From: JADFNO01 sp965369945
GTDB lineage: Bacteria > Planctomycetota > Phycisphaerae > Phycisphaerales > SM1A02
Assembly (NCBI GenBank): GCA_965369945.1
Contig: CBDUST010000105.1
Span: 1 to 13,402 of the forward strand
Length of the DNA: 13,402 bases
Reading direction: 5' to 3'
The stretch's first letter is position 1, and every line of letters begins with the position of its first letter. Of this stretch, positions 5,903 to 12,320 are shown piece by piece. The notes beneath the pieces were generated by a model. That model was given only the letters and a program-made list of their open reading frames with translations, ran no database searches and was not told the DNA's origin. Position numbers and translations under genes: made by a program.

Positions 5903-7363
5903 GTGGCTGATTCTGAGCGCCGCACGATCGTGGAGCAAGTCGACTTCGCCCAAGTCTTTGGATTCTTCAAGATCCTGCGGGCAGTGACCATGGGGCTCCA
6001 ACCGCCTCGCTTGGTGCTGGGCCTGTTGATGGTCGCAGCGCTGATGACCGCCGGCCGCGGCTGGGACTGGGCGACTGAGCCGACGATCCACCCTGACGGT
6101 CTCCGCGCTGGGCTGTGGACGGAGGATGACGATCGCCGCGCGCAGCCGACGTTCCAAGCAGCGATGCGCGCCTATGTCGAGGACGCCGATCGACCCGAGC
6201 CAGATTCCGAAACCGGGTACCTTGAAGCTCGCCAGGTCATCAAGGCCGTTCAGGCCGGCTACCTGAAGAAGCGACACGAGGCGGCCGGGGACGAGCTCCC
6301 CTCCACATTGAATGAGCGAGACTACCTTCGGCAGATGGAGTGGCTTGAGAACGCTCGCCCTCGAGGCGCGTTCGAGGCAGCGGTGACTTTTGCGACCGAA
6401 TCGTTCAGGGATCTGGTCAGCACGATCGTTCTGGTCGATCCGAGCCAGTTCTTCATCGCCGCTGAGTCGCTGTTCCTGGAAATGCCAAGGGCCCTGTGGC
6501 GAGATCACAAGGCGTTCACGATTGTATACGCATTGGTACTGATCATTGTGCTCGCATTCGGCGGTGGGGCACTCTCGAGAATGACCGCCTGCGAAATTGG
6601 TCTCGAAGAGAAACTTCGTGCCCAGGAAGGTGTGGACTTCTCGATAGCGAGTTGGCGATCGCTTCTGCTGTCATTGATGCTGCCGTTGTTGATTGCAGCA
6701 GTCTTAGCCGGGGTACTTATCGTGGGGGGAAAACTGTTGATGCTGCCGTGGATCGACGTGCTGGGCGGCGTGCTGTACGGACTCGCGTTACTTGTCGGCT
6801 TCGGCGTGGCGTTCCTGGTAATCGGTTATGCGTTGGGGTTCAGCCTGCTCTTGCCGGCGGTCGCGTGTGAAAACTGCGATGCTGCGGACGCTCAACAGCG
6901 GGCCTACGCCTATGTGCTGGGTCGACCACTGCATCTCTTGGGTTTCGGTGCGGTCGGCCTGATAGGTCTGGCCATCGGTTTCGTCGTCGTCAGCTTCGTC
7001 GCCTCGGTCTTGCTGAACTTTACCGCGGGTCTAATCGGCGTGTGGTCCGACAACACCGCGTTTGCGGCTGCGGGCGGCGCATCACTTTTTGATCTCACCG
7101 GTCAGACAACGGCGCTGCACGTTACGTGGCACAGCCAAGTCGCAGCGTGGTTTGTTTCGTTCTGGCAGACGGTCGTCGTTGGTCTTGTGGGCGGGTATGT
7201 TTTCGCCAACTACTTCAGCGGCTCGACGATTACGTACCTACTCATGCGCCGGGCATGTGACGGGCAAGAGATCACGGAGATATGGCAACCGGGGCAGGTC
7301 CCGGGAACCGCCGCCCCAATGCCGGTCGATCAGGATGCTGACATCTCGCTGAACGAAGGTTGA
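5903..7363 (+). CDS. Multi-TM membrane protein of a planctomycete-type family, unknown function
   Basis: The 486-residue product starts with GTG behind a near-perfect Shine-Dalgarno. Residues 1-35 are cytoplasmic-like, TM1 is at about 36-52, and a hydrophilic region of about 150 residues (53-200) follows, rich in acidic and basic residues. Further segments lie at about 203-222, 253-276, 283-320 (probably two), 344-372 and 414-437, with a short polar tail. The core (GGGALSRMTACEIG, about 220-233; the LLLPAVACENCDAADAQQRAYAYVLGRP stretch, about 315-342; YFSGSTITYLLMRR, 437-450) resembles a paralogous membrane family I have seen in planctomycete genomes. There the equivalent loop reads roughly EGSD-FDA-SR-YSYV-RP. 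No enzyme motif is visible and I do not assign a function. C232 aside, C322 and C325 form a CxxC in the conserved loop. It converges with the gene at 7409-8011 across 45 nt. Confidence 0.85.
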   Translation: MADSERRTIVEQVDFAQVFGFFKILRAVTMGLQPPRLVLGLLMVAALMTAGRGWDWATEPTIHPDGLRAGLWTEDDDRRAQPTFQAAMRAYVEDADRPEPDSETGYLEARQVIKAVQAGYLKKRHEAAGDELPSTLNERDYLRQMEWLENARPRGAFEAAVTFATESFRDLVSTIVLVDPSQFFIAAESLFLEMPRALWRDHKAFTIVYALVLIIVLAFGGGALSRMTACEIGLEEKLRAQEGVDFSIASWRSLLLSLMLPLLIAAVLAGVLIVGGKLLMLPWIDVLGGVLYGLALLVGFGVAFLVIGYALGFSLLLPAVACENCDAADAQQRAYAYVLGRPLHLLGFGAVGLIGLAIGFVVVSFVASVLLNFTAGLIGVWSDNTAFAAAGGASLFDLTGQTTALHVTWHSQVAAWFVSFWQTVVVGLVGGYVFANYFSGSTITYLLMRRACDGQEITEIWQPGQVPGTAAPMPVDQDADISLNEG

Positions 7364-7401
7364 CCATTGGTGTTGGCCGCTTGAAGCTCTGGAGGTTCTG
7401 C

Positions 7402-7423
7402 CCGAGCATCACTCGGTGCTCGG
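7402..7423. terminator. Hairpin at the junction of two convergent genes
   Basis: ccgagca (7402-7408) and tgctcgg (7417-7423) form a perfect 7-bp stem with an 8-nt loop that overlaps the stop codon of the minus-strand gene. It lies 39 nt after the plus-strand stop. No T-tract follows on either strand, so the terminator role rests on position only. Confidence 0.3.
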
Positions 7424-8011
7424 TTCCTTACTCGCTTCAGCATTGTCCTCATCCCCATCTTCGTCCTCATCCTTGAGCTGGAAGATCGTCTGCGTGCGCA
7501 GGACCAATCCGACATCGCTGCGGAGGTGATAGCTCTGGACGTGCAGCTCGTCTGCGTAGCGTTGCATGTCCAGGAGCGACATGTTCGGCTTGTCCTTATG
7601 GTCGTTCCAGACTGACAGCAACGTCTGCGAGTCGCGGCCGTGCTCGATCATCTCTTTATAGGTACCCAGATAGAGATGATCAGACAGGACCTCGGTTTGC
7701 ATGGAGGTCATGTAGACCATCCGCTCACCGAACTTCTGATCATGGTCCTTCTCTCCTGCGCACTGCAGCGTGGTGACCAATCCACGCTCGGGCAGGCTCT
7801 GGATGTCGTCGCAAATGATCTCTGAAATGCAGATATCGTCATGCTGAAAGCGCAATGCATGACCGCCTCGGAAGATCCACGCTTCGAAGTCGTATTCGCC
7901 GTATTCGATCCGGCACCGGCCCTCAATCCCGAAAAACTCGGGGTGCAGGACACTACGGTACAGAAGCATATTGTAAGCCTGAAGGCTCGTCGTCTTAGCT
8001 GGAAGACTCAT
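7409..8011 (-). CDS. DUF2617-like conserved protein, unknown function
   Basis: The 200-residue protein has no signal peptide or membrane segment and should be cytoplasmic. From memory of the family, the order of conserved features fits DUF2617: an N-terminal LLYRSVLHPEFF (about 16-27), a mid-region HALRFQHDDICISEI, LPERGLVTTLQCAGE, and a C-terminal QSYHLRSDVGLVLRTQTIFQL. No catalytic motif is evident. The last 23 residues are an acidic Asp/Glu-rich tail, probably disordered. ATG 8011 is the first start after an in-frame stop (TGA at 8023-8021) and has GAGGG six bases upstream. An alternative is a planctomycete hypothetical outside DUF2617; the gene itself seems secure. It is convergent with the multi-TM gene and divergent from the HEAT-repeat gene, with 235 nt between the two starts. 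Confidence 0.7.
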   Translation of the reverse strand: MSLPAKTTSLQAYNMLLYRSVLHPEFFGIEGRCRIEYGEYDFEAWIFRGGHALRFQHDDICISEIICDDIQSLPERGLVTTLQCAGEKDHDQKFGERMVYMTSMQTEVLSDHLYLGTYKEMIEHGRDSQTLLSVWNDHKDKPNMSLLDMQRYADELHVQSYHLRSDVGLVLRTQTIFQLKDEDEDGDEDNAEASKEPSTE

Positions 8012-8047
8012 ACACCACCCTCACATAATCAGAAGAACGAGTCTTCT

Positions 8048-8060
8048 CCACCTCCTTTTT
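8048..8060 (-). promoter_or_regulatory. Strong Shine-Dalgarno-like sequence without a usable start codon
   Basis: On the minus strand AAAAAGGAGGTGG lies 37-49 nt before the ATG at 8011. No ATG, GTG or TTG occurs at usual spacing after it. The next ATG (8026-8024) is followed directly by TGA, a start-stop pair in frame with the real gene. It may be a relic, a ribosome stand-by site or a small regulatory leader. Confidence 0.4.
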
Positions 8061-8155
8061 GACGGACCAGCATTGTTACGAACGCGGGACCAAAGGCAAA
8101 CTAAATTCTCAACTATTCTAGGAGTGGAGTTGCCGGTTGTCTTGGTCCGATGAAA

Positions 8156-8197
8156 TACAACTGGTCGTGGGTGGTGCCGTGTCACCCTCTAGTTGTA
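8156..8197. other. Two-part stem-loop in the leader of the HEAT-repeat gene
   Basis: The outer arms tacaact (8156-8162) and agttgta (8191-8197) are perfect; an inner pairing gggtg (8169-8173) / caccc (8183-8187) lies within. The structure ends 49 nt before the preferred start 8247 and directly abuts the alternative GTG 8199. The remaining intergenic DNA (8061-8155) shows no convincing promoter on either strand. Confidence 0.4.
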
Positions 8198-8246
8198 GGT
8201 GTGCCAACAGTTTACAGGTTACCCCGATTCCTGCCCTTTCCACCTC

Positions 8247-10106
8247 ATGCCTGTGATCGAGGCCCGTCTGGCTCTGCTGCGTGATGAACCCGCCTCGGCG
8301 GTCGCCGCAATCCTCGCCGAATCCCTACCATCGGCCGAACCGGACGAACAAGAAGCCATCTGCCGAACCCTGCTCGGAACCCGGCGCCCGGCTGCGGCCG
8401 CGTCTGTGATCCAGCACCTGCATCGACTTGGCGACTGGGCCGGTCCAATGCTTGCCCAGGTACGCAACGAGTTGCGACCGGTCGTTGAGCGCATCGTTCG
8501 TCAAGGCCGTCGCCAGCCGATCCTCAATACCCTACAGCTCATCGAGCGATTGACGCTGGCCGAATGTGTCGATCTGATTGGTTCGCTTGTCGAATCACCG
8601 CTGAAGGCTGTCGGTCAACGGACCGCCCAGGTAATCCTCAGCGTTGTCCACGCAACGGCCGGCACGGGTGCACGACGCGATCCTCGGTCCGTGATCGTGC
8701 AGCGAATGGACGAAGCGGTCTCAACCGGACTGCTTGGTTACAGGAATCATCGGTTCGATGACATCTTGCTGGCGGCGGCGTTGCTTGCGGTCCGACCCGG
8801 ACCCAAGCTGGCGCAGATCCTCGCCGATCCCGAGCATCCGGCGCTCTACCTGTTGCGCGGGGCTGTGTCCCAAATCGAACGCTCAACGGTTCGCCGAAGC
8901 CTGATTCCCTGGCTGGCTGTGGACGCGTTGCAGCGATCAGCGGCGCGGCAGTTCAATCGAATCAACGGGCCCGAAGCTCTAGCCCAAGTCTTGGAGCACG
9001 GACACCTGCTTCTGACACCGGCCCGGCGACGAGCCATGCGCCAGGTCGATCGCCCGACACGTTGCGTCCCGTCGCCGGTGTCGGCCGTTCGTCTTCCCGC
9101 TGATGCCCAGGTGAATCTGGTGCGATTGATTACCGCACTAAGCCTGCGCGAGTCGTGGCGGATCGAGCGGTTGACGGACTTGATCGCACTACCGGCGCCG
9201 CTCGGTCGGATGTCGGCCCTGGTTGCGCTACTGCGACACGACTCGGTCACGGTGGATCGAGCCGTCGAGCGATTCTGCTTCGATCGCAATAAAGCCGTGG
9301 CGGCCGTCGCGGTCCGTCGATGTCTGACGCAAAGCCAGCTTGGCAATGAATCCTTCCTCCGCCGACTCGAACACAGCCCGCATGTGTCCGTGGCTCGCGA
9401 GGCCGAAGCAACGCTGGCCCGTCGAGGTGCCGGACTGTTCTTTCAGCGCTGGTCGGACCTGAATCGAAACGACCTGTTGGCGGCGGCTTATTCAGTCGCC
9501 GCCGATGACCGCCGGGCCATGCTGGCCGGCCTTACGCGGATGGTGGTCCAGGGAAAGCGCGCTGAAAAGCTTGCCGCCATCGGGCTGCTGGGCCGACTCC
9601 GATGGAGCACCACGCTTCAACATGAATTGATCGAACAATCGACCAGTGCCGATACCCATGTGGCGTCGGCCGCAGTCACTGCACTGCGCGATGTCAGATC
9701 GACCCACAGTGTCGAGGCCGTGCGCAAGGCCTTGCGGCACGACGATGCTCGCGTTCGAGCCAACGCGATCGAGGCGTTGATGCGATTGGATCGCCGTGGA
9801 ATTGAATTCATCGAGCCGATGGTTACGACGCGAGACAATCGCCCGCGCGCCAACGCTGTTCGCGCGCTGCTCGCTGTTAGGCGCACCAAGGCCCTGCCTC
9901 AACTGCAAACGATGTTGGCTGATCCGGATCCATTGCATCGTATTAGTGGTATTTGGGTCGCCAAACGCGCACGAACGCTGGGCGTGGCCGGCGAATTACA
10001 CCAGCTCGCCAAAAACGACCGGATTCTGGAAGTTCGCAGCCGTGCACAGGCCGCGGCGCGATTCATCGCCCATCGCCCGGGGACCATGGTCGGAGCAGCA
10101 CCATAA
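8247..10106 (+). CDS. HEAT-repeat (alpha-solenoid) protein
   Basis: The product (619 residues from ATG 8247) is built of repeated helix pairs of about 30 residues, rich in Ala, Leu, Arg and Val with Asp/Arg-Val/Leu-Arg turns. This is clearest in the C-terminal third (VASAAVTALRDV, DDARVRANAIEALMRL, RPRANAVRALLAV, RSRAQAAARFI). Such HEAT/Armadillo-like solenoids are protein-binding scaffolds. No enzyme motif, signal peptide or TM segment is seen, so it is probably a cytoplasmic adaptor. The frame continues upstream to GTG 8199; I prefer ATG 8247 because the extra 16 residues are Cys/Pro/Phe-rich and unlike the solenoid, and 8199 abuts a stem-loop. Neither has a Shine-Dalgarno, so the start is uncertain. 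The stop TAA shares its last base with the ATG of the next gene (TAATG), implying translational coupling with the single-TM protein. Divergent from 7409-8011. Confidence 0.8.
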   Translation: MPVIEARLALLRDEPASAVAAILAESLPSAEPDEQEAICRTLLGTRRPAAAASVIQHLHRLGDWAGPMLAQVRNELRPVVERIVRQGRRQPILNTLQLIERLTLAECVDLIGSLVESPLKAVGQRTAQVILSVVHATAGTGARRDPRSVIVQRMDEAVSTGLLGYRNHRFDDILLAAALLAVRPGPKLAQILADPEHPALYLLRGAVSQIERSTVRRSLIPWLAVDALQRSAARQFNRINGPEALAQVLEHGHLLLTPARRRAMRQVDRPTRCVPSPVSAVRLPADAQVNLVRLITALSLRESWRIERLTDLIALPAPLGRMSALVALLRHDSVTVDRAVERFCFDRNKAVAAVAVRRCLTQSQLGNESFLRRLEHSPHVSVAREAEATLARRGAGLFFQRWSDLNRNDLLAAAYSVAADDRRAMLAGLTRMVVQGKRAEKLAAIGLLGRLRWSTTLQHELIEQSTSADTHVASAAVTALRDVRSTHSVEAVRKALRHDDARVRANAIEALMRLDRRGIEFIEPMVTTRDNRPRANAVRALLAVRRTKALPQLQTMLADPDPLHRISGIWVAKRARTLGVAGELHQLAKNDRILEVRSRAQAAARFIAHRPGTMVGAAP

Positions 10107-10501
10107 TGACGACGTTTACTTCAGTTCAATTGGCCGCACTTCAACTTGGGGTTCAATTACATCCGCTGCGCCTGCCGTTTTGGTCCGGGCAAAATAAGCT
10201 GCTCGTCGCAGGTTTGGTTATAGCCATGGCTCTGGCGTTGCTGGCAGTCGGCATGCTAAGCTTCGTTCGGCGCGATCACGTTCGACAGGGTCCAACCATG
10301 CGACGCCTCTGCCGCGCTTTGGCTCTTGGCGCCCCGCATCGCCGGCTCCTTGAGAACATGGCGACGAAGACCGGCGTCCAGTGCCCCGCAACCCTCCTTA
10401 TAAGTAGTGGATGTTTCGACACCGCCCGCCGTCGCTACAAACCACAAGGCGCCGAGGCTCAACAACTCCGATACGTCCGCCAACGAATTTTCGAACGCTA
10501 G
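10106..10501 (+). CDS. Single-TM protein coupled to the HEAT-repeat protein
   Basis: ATG 10106 overlaps the stop of the HEAT-repeat gene (TAATG). The same frame is open upstream to 9953, but that part lies entirely within the HEAT-repeat gene and is out of frame with it, so 10106 is the credible start. The 131-residue product has a polar N-terminus (about 1-30), one strong TM segment (32-54, starting LLVAGLVIAMALALLAVG), an Arg-rich stop-transfer (RRDHVRQ) and a basic C-terminal domain of about 75 residues. That domain contains APHRRLLENMATKTG and a motif around LLISSGCFDTARRRY. By the positive-inside rule the C-terminal domain would be cytoplasmic. I do not recognise a named family. Coupling suggests the HEAT protein and this membrane protein act together, perhaps with the solenoid docked at the membrane; that is inference. 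Confidence 0.7.
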   Translation: MTTFTSVQLAALQLGVQLHPLRLPFWSGQNKLLVAGLVIAMALALLAVGMLSFVRRDHVRQGPTMRRLCRALALGAPHRRLLENMATKTGVQCPATLLISSGCFDTARRRYKPQGAEAQQLRYVRQRIFER

Positions 10502-10517
10502 CGCCGTCGCGCGATCT

Positions 10518-10560
10518 CCCTCTTACCCCCTCTCCCCCTGGGAGAGGGCTGGGGTGAGGG
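10518..10560. repeat. REP-like G/C palindrome, probably also a terminator
   Basis: An inner 9-bp perfect stem (ccctctccc 10528-10536 / gggagaggg 10540-10548, loop cct) sits inside an outer pairing ccctc..acccc / ggggtgaggg (10518-10529 / 10551-10560). A T-rich stretch (ttcttttgattctt, 10561-10574) follows on the plus strand, fitting termination of the gene ending at 10501. The CTCTCCC/GGGAGAG with GGGGTGAGGG pattern is one I know as a dispersed intergenic repeat in several bacterial phyla. Confidence 0.6.
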
Positions 10561-10596
10561 TTCTTTTGATTCTTCGATGCGCTAATGCCTCGGCGC

Positions 10597-10657
10597 CATG
10601 CTTTGACCTACTTTGGGCAAAGCATGCTTCCCCCCGGCGGACCGGGGATGAAGCATG
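10597..10657. repeat. Two overlapping hairpins between convergent genes
   Basis: Hairpin A: catgctttg (10597-10605) / caaagcatg (10618-10626), perfect 9 bp with a 12-nt loop. Hairpin B: catgcttc+ccccgg (10623-10630, 10632-10637) / ccgggg+gaagcatg (10642-10647, 10650-10657), 14 bp with a small internal loop and loop cgga. The two share bases 10623-10626, so full forms are mutually exclusive. They lie 58 nt beyond the stop of the minus-strand beta-helix gene and may end its transcript; no T-tract follows on the minus strand. The rest of 10502-10714 holds no gene. Confidence 0.5.
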
Positions 10658-10714
10658 GCACCCACCCTACATCCGAATGCCTAGTTTCTTCTTCTCCGCC
10701 TTGATGCCATGGCC

Positions 10715-11095
10715 TTAGTTCGTCGTCCAGAAGACATGGTCAACGCAATCCGTCCATGGGAAAAGGAATATGAAGCTCACGACACGAACTTCGTATCGAG
10801 TCCTCACTTCGCCAGTGCCGGGCTCTACATGATCCGCTGGTGTGCCGACAAACGTCCTGACCGTATCGGTGTTGAGCGATTGCGTGTCCGTACCAACAAC
10901 ATCCCACGAACTCGTGTTGAAGTTCCAGAATGAGAATGTCAGTTCCAAACCGACCGTGTTCGCAGACGACTCGATCGTCACGTTGAGTGCCGCTGGAGAA
11001 TCGTTTGGTAACGTGCCCGTGAAATCCAGCGTGACCGGAGCTTCGGTTGGATTCAGTACGATGCCTGGGTTGTAACACAGATCGCTGTCATCCGA
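10715..11095 (-). repeat. Right copy of the inverted coding duplication (partner 9-389)
   Basis: This 3' part of the beta-helix protein gene matches the left-edge partial gene in reverse orientation at about 90% identity by eye. Homology begins near the SDD codons and stops exactly at the stop codon, so the duplicated unit, as far as visible, is the C-terminal protein module. The flanking DNA beyond the stop codons (390 onward and below 10715) shows no similarity. Confidence 0.8.
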
Positions 11096-12142
11096 GTCCA
11101 GAACGTCGGCGAGATCTCCGGAAAGATGGAATCCGCGGAACGCATCGAAGTCGTCGGGTGTAGTTGCCTCCACGAGCGCTTGAAACTCATAAGAACCCAT
11201 GTCAACGATCGGCGGATCGCCGAATCCGGTGTCCTTCGTATCCGGATCGTCAACAAATCGCGGATTGCCGTCGAGGTCGGTTGTGATTCCCTTCGGCACG
11301 GCCGTGTTGTCGGCTGCATCAATACACGGCGAGCCGGGTGAGAGGTGATAATCGCCGTTGTCGGGATCGACGAAAAGCGGATCGGCGTCAATGTTGCCGG
11401 GGCCCTTGTAGCCGCCATCAACGCAATTATAGCTGACCGTCGCCCAGCCGAAGTCCTCGATCTGGTTCGGGCTGTTGCCCCAGACGATGGAGTTGCTCAC
11501 CGTTGCATTCGTCAGCACGTCGGCGTATATCCCACCGCCGAAGAGGGCTGAGTTGCCGCGGACCGTGGAGTTGATGACCGTTGGGTCGCCGTCGAAGGCA
11601 TATATCCCACCGCCTTCGAAGGTGGCCGAGTTGTCACTCAATCTGCAATTGATCACCATCACGTTTCCGCCGTGGCTATAGATTCCGCCACCGTTATTGG
11701 CCGAGTTGCCGCTGATGATGCAGTTGATGATCGTCGGGCTGCTGCCTTTGCAGCGCAACCCACCGCCGTCACCAAATCCGCCGCTGACAAATCCGTTGGC
11801 GATGGTCAGCCCCTCGACCAGCGCCTTCGCCGTTTCGCCGCTTTGAAAGTTGAACCCACGGCCGAAGCCCTGGCAGTCGATGATGCAGTTGTCCGGGCCG
11901 TTGGCGCTGCGGACGGTGATGAGCTTGCCGTTGAAGTCAATGTCGCGGTTACCCTCACCCGTGTAGACGTCGTCAGCCACGACGACCTCATCGCCGTTCT
12001 GCGCCGCGTCGATTCCAGCTTGAATCGTCGGTTGGTCTCCAGGGACGTTGATGATGTCTGCGAGGGCGGGGCTTGTCCCGCCAATGAGGTAGAGACCAAT
12101 CACAGCGACCGCAGGGGTTGTGAAGCTTGACCAGGACCACAT
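10715..12142 (-). CDS. Secreted right-handed beta-helix protein with choice-of-anchor Q region
   Basis: The 475-residue protein starts at ATG 12142 with GGAGG 8 nt upstream (12155-12151) and a signal peptide (core about 10-22, cleavage after the PALA ending at 28). VPGDQPTIQAGIDAAQNGD (33-51) is the opening of pectin-lyase-like helices. Four GGG(I/L) turns at 126, 151, 177 and 202 mark about 25-residue coils, with repeated NS or N-x-S strands. DPDNGDYHLSPGSPCIDA, DLDGNPR and VDMGSYEF (about 250-340) are the choice-of-anchor Q pattern of surface proteins. The last 130-150 residues form a separate module, starting near DAFRGFHLSGDLADVLDSDD and ending DCVDHVFWTTN, shared with the truncated left-edge gene. 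No catalytic lyase residues are evident, so a surface or cell-wall binding protein is likelier than an enzyme. It is divergent from the uracil-DNA glycosylase gene and its 3' end faces the hairpin cluster. Confidence 0.9.
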   Translation of the reverse strand: MWSWSSFTTPAVAVIGLYLIGGTSPALADIINVPGDQPTIQAGIDAAQNGDEVVVADDVYTGEGNRDIDFNGKLITVRSANGPDNCIIDCQGFGRGFNFQSGETAKALVEGLTIANGFVSGGFGDGGGLRCKGSSPTIINCIISGNSANNGGGIYSHGGNVMVINCRLSDNSATFEGGGIYAFDGDPTVINSTVRGNSALFGGGIYADVLTNATVSNSIVWGNSPNQIEDFGWATVSYNCVDGGYKGPGNIDADPLFVDPDNGDYHLSPGSPCIDAADNTAVPKGITTDLDGNPRFVDDPDTKDTGFGDPPIVDMGSYEFQALVEATTPDDFDAFRGFHLSGDLADVLDSDDSDLCYNPGIVLNPTEAPVTLDFTGTLPNDSPAALNVTIESSANTVGLELTFSFWNFNTSSWDVVGTDTQSLNTDTVRTFVGTPADHVEPGTGEVRTRYEVRVVSFIFLFPWTDCVDHVFWTTN

Positions 12143-12220
12143 GGGTTAAACCTCCGTCAAGGTAGAGGCCGCAGAGAGTAGTGCCTGCCGTCAGTGACCG
12201 CAGGAGCCCCATGCGACCGA

Positions 12221-12308
12221 GCGGGAACAGCATACCACGGGCGGGCGGAATCCAAGCGGCATATGTGAGATATCAGCCCCGATGCCTGCCGTGGTATCCT
12301 GTTGCCGC
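12221..12308. promoter_or_regulatory. Symmetric divergent promoter/operator: 20-bp inverted repeat
   Basis: 12289-12308 (ccgtggtatcctgttgccgc) and the reverse complement of 12221-12240 match at 18 of 20 positions. The arms face outward, one toward each flanking gene, with 48 bp between them. Each contains an extended -10-like TGGTATNCT: TATCCT at 12295-12300 (+) and TATGCT at 12234-12229 (-). Good -35 boxes are not obvious. The plus element would start transcription close to the glycosylase ribosome-binding site. The repeat could be two copies of a promoter or a two-site operator. Confidence 0.5.
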
Positions 12309-12315
12309 AGGAGGT
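12309..12315 (+). promoter_or_regulatory. Ribosome-binding site fixing the glycosylase start
   Basis: AGGAGGT (GGAGG at 12310-12314) is 6 nt before ATG 12321. The frame also contains an earlier ATG at 12282, but the ribosome-binding site lies downstream of it, so 12321 is the likely start. Confidence 0.75.
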
Positions 12316-12320
12316 GGCCC

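Noticed and set aside
5747..6508. 253-codon minus-strand frame over the start of the multi-TM gene
   Set aside because: Shadow of the real gene; it crosses the divergent promoter region and shows no family features.
9953..10105. Upstream extension of the single-TM protein frame
   Set aside because: It lies wholly within the HEAT-repeat gene in another frame; the TAATG overlap gives a much better start at 10106.
11510..11770. Regular repeats at about 75-bp spacing, checked as a possible CRISPR-like array
   Set aside because: They encode the GGG(I/L) coils of the beta-helix protein; units are degenerate and in frame, with no spacers.
11672..12130. 152-codon plus-strand frame antisense to the beta-helix gene
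   Set aside because: Shadow frame; the minus-strand protein has signal peptide, RBS and repeat structure across the same bases.
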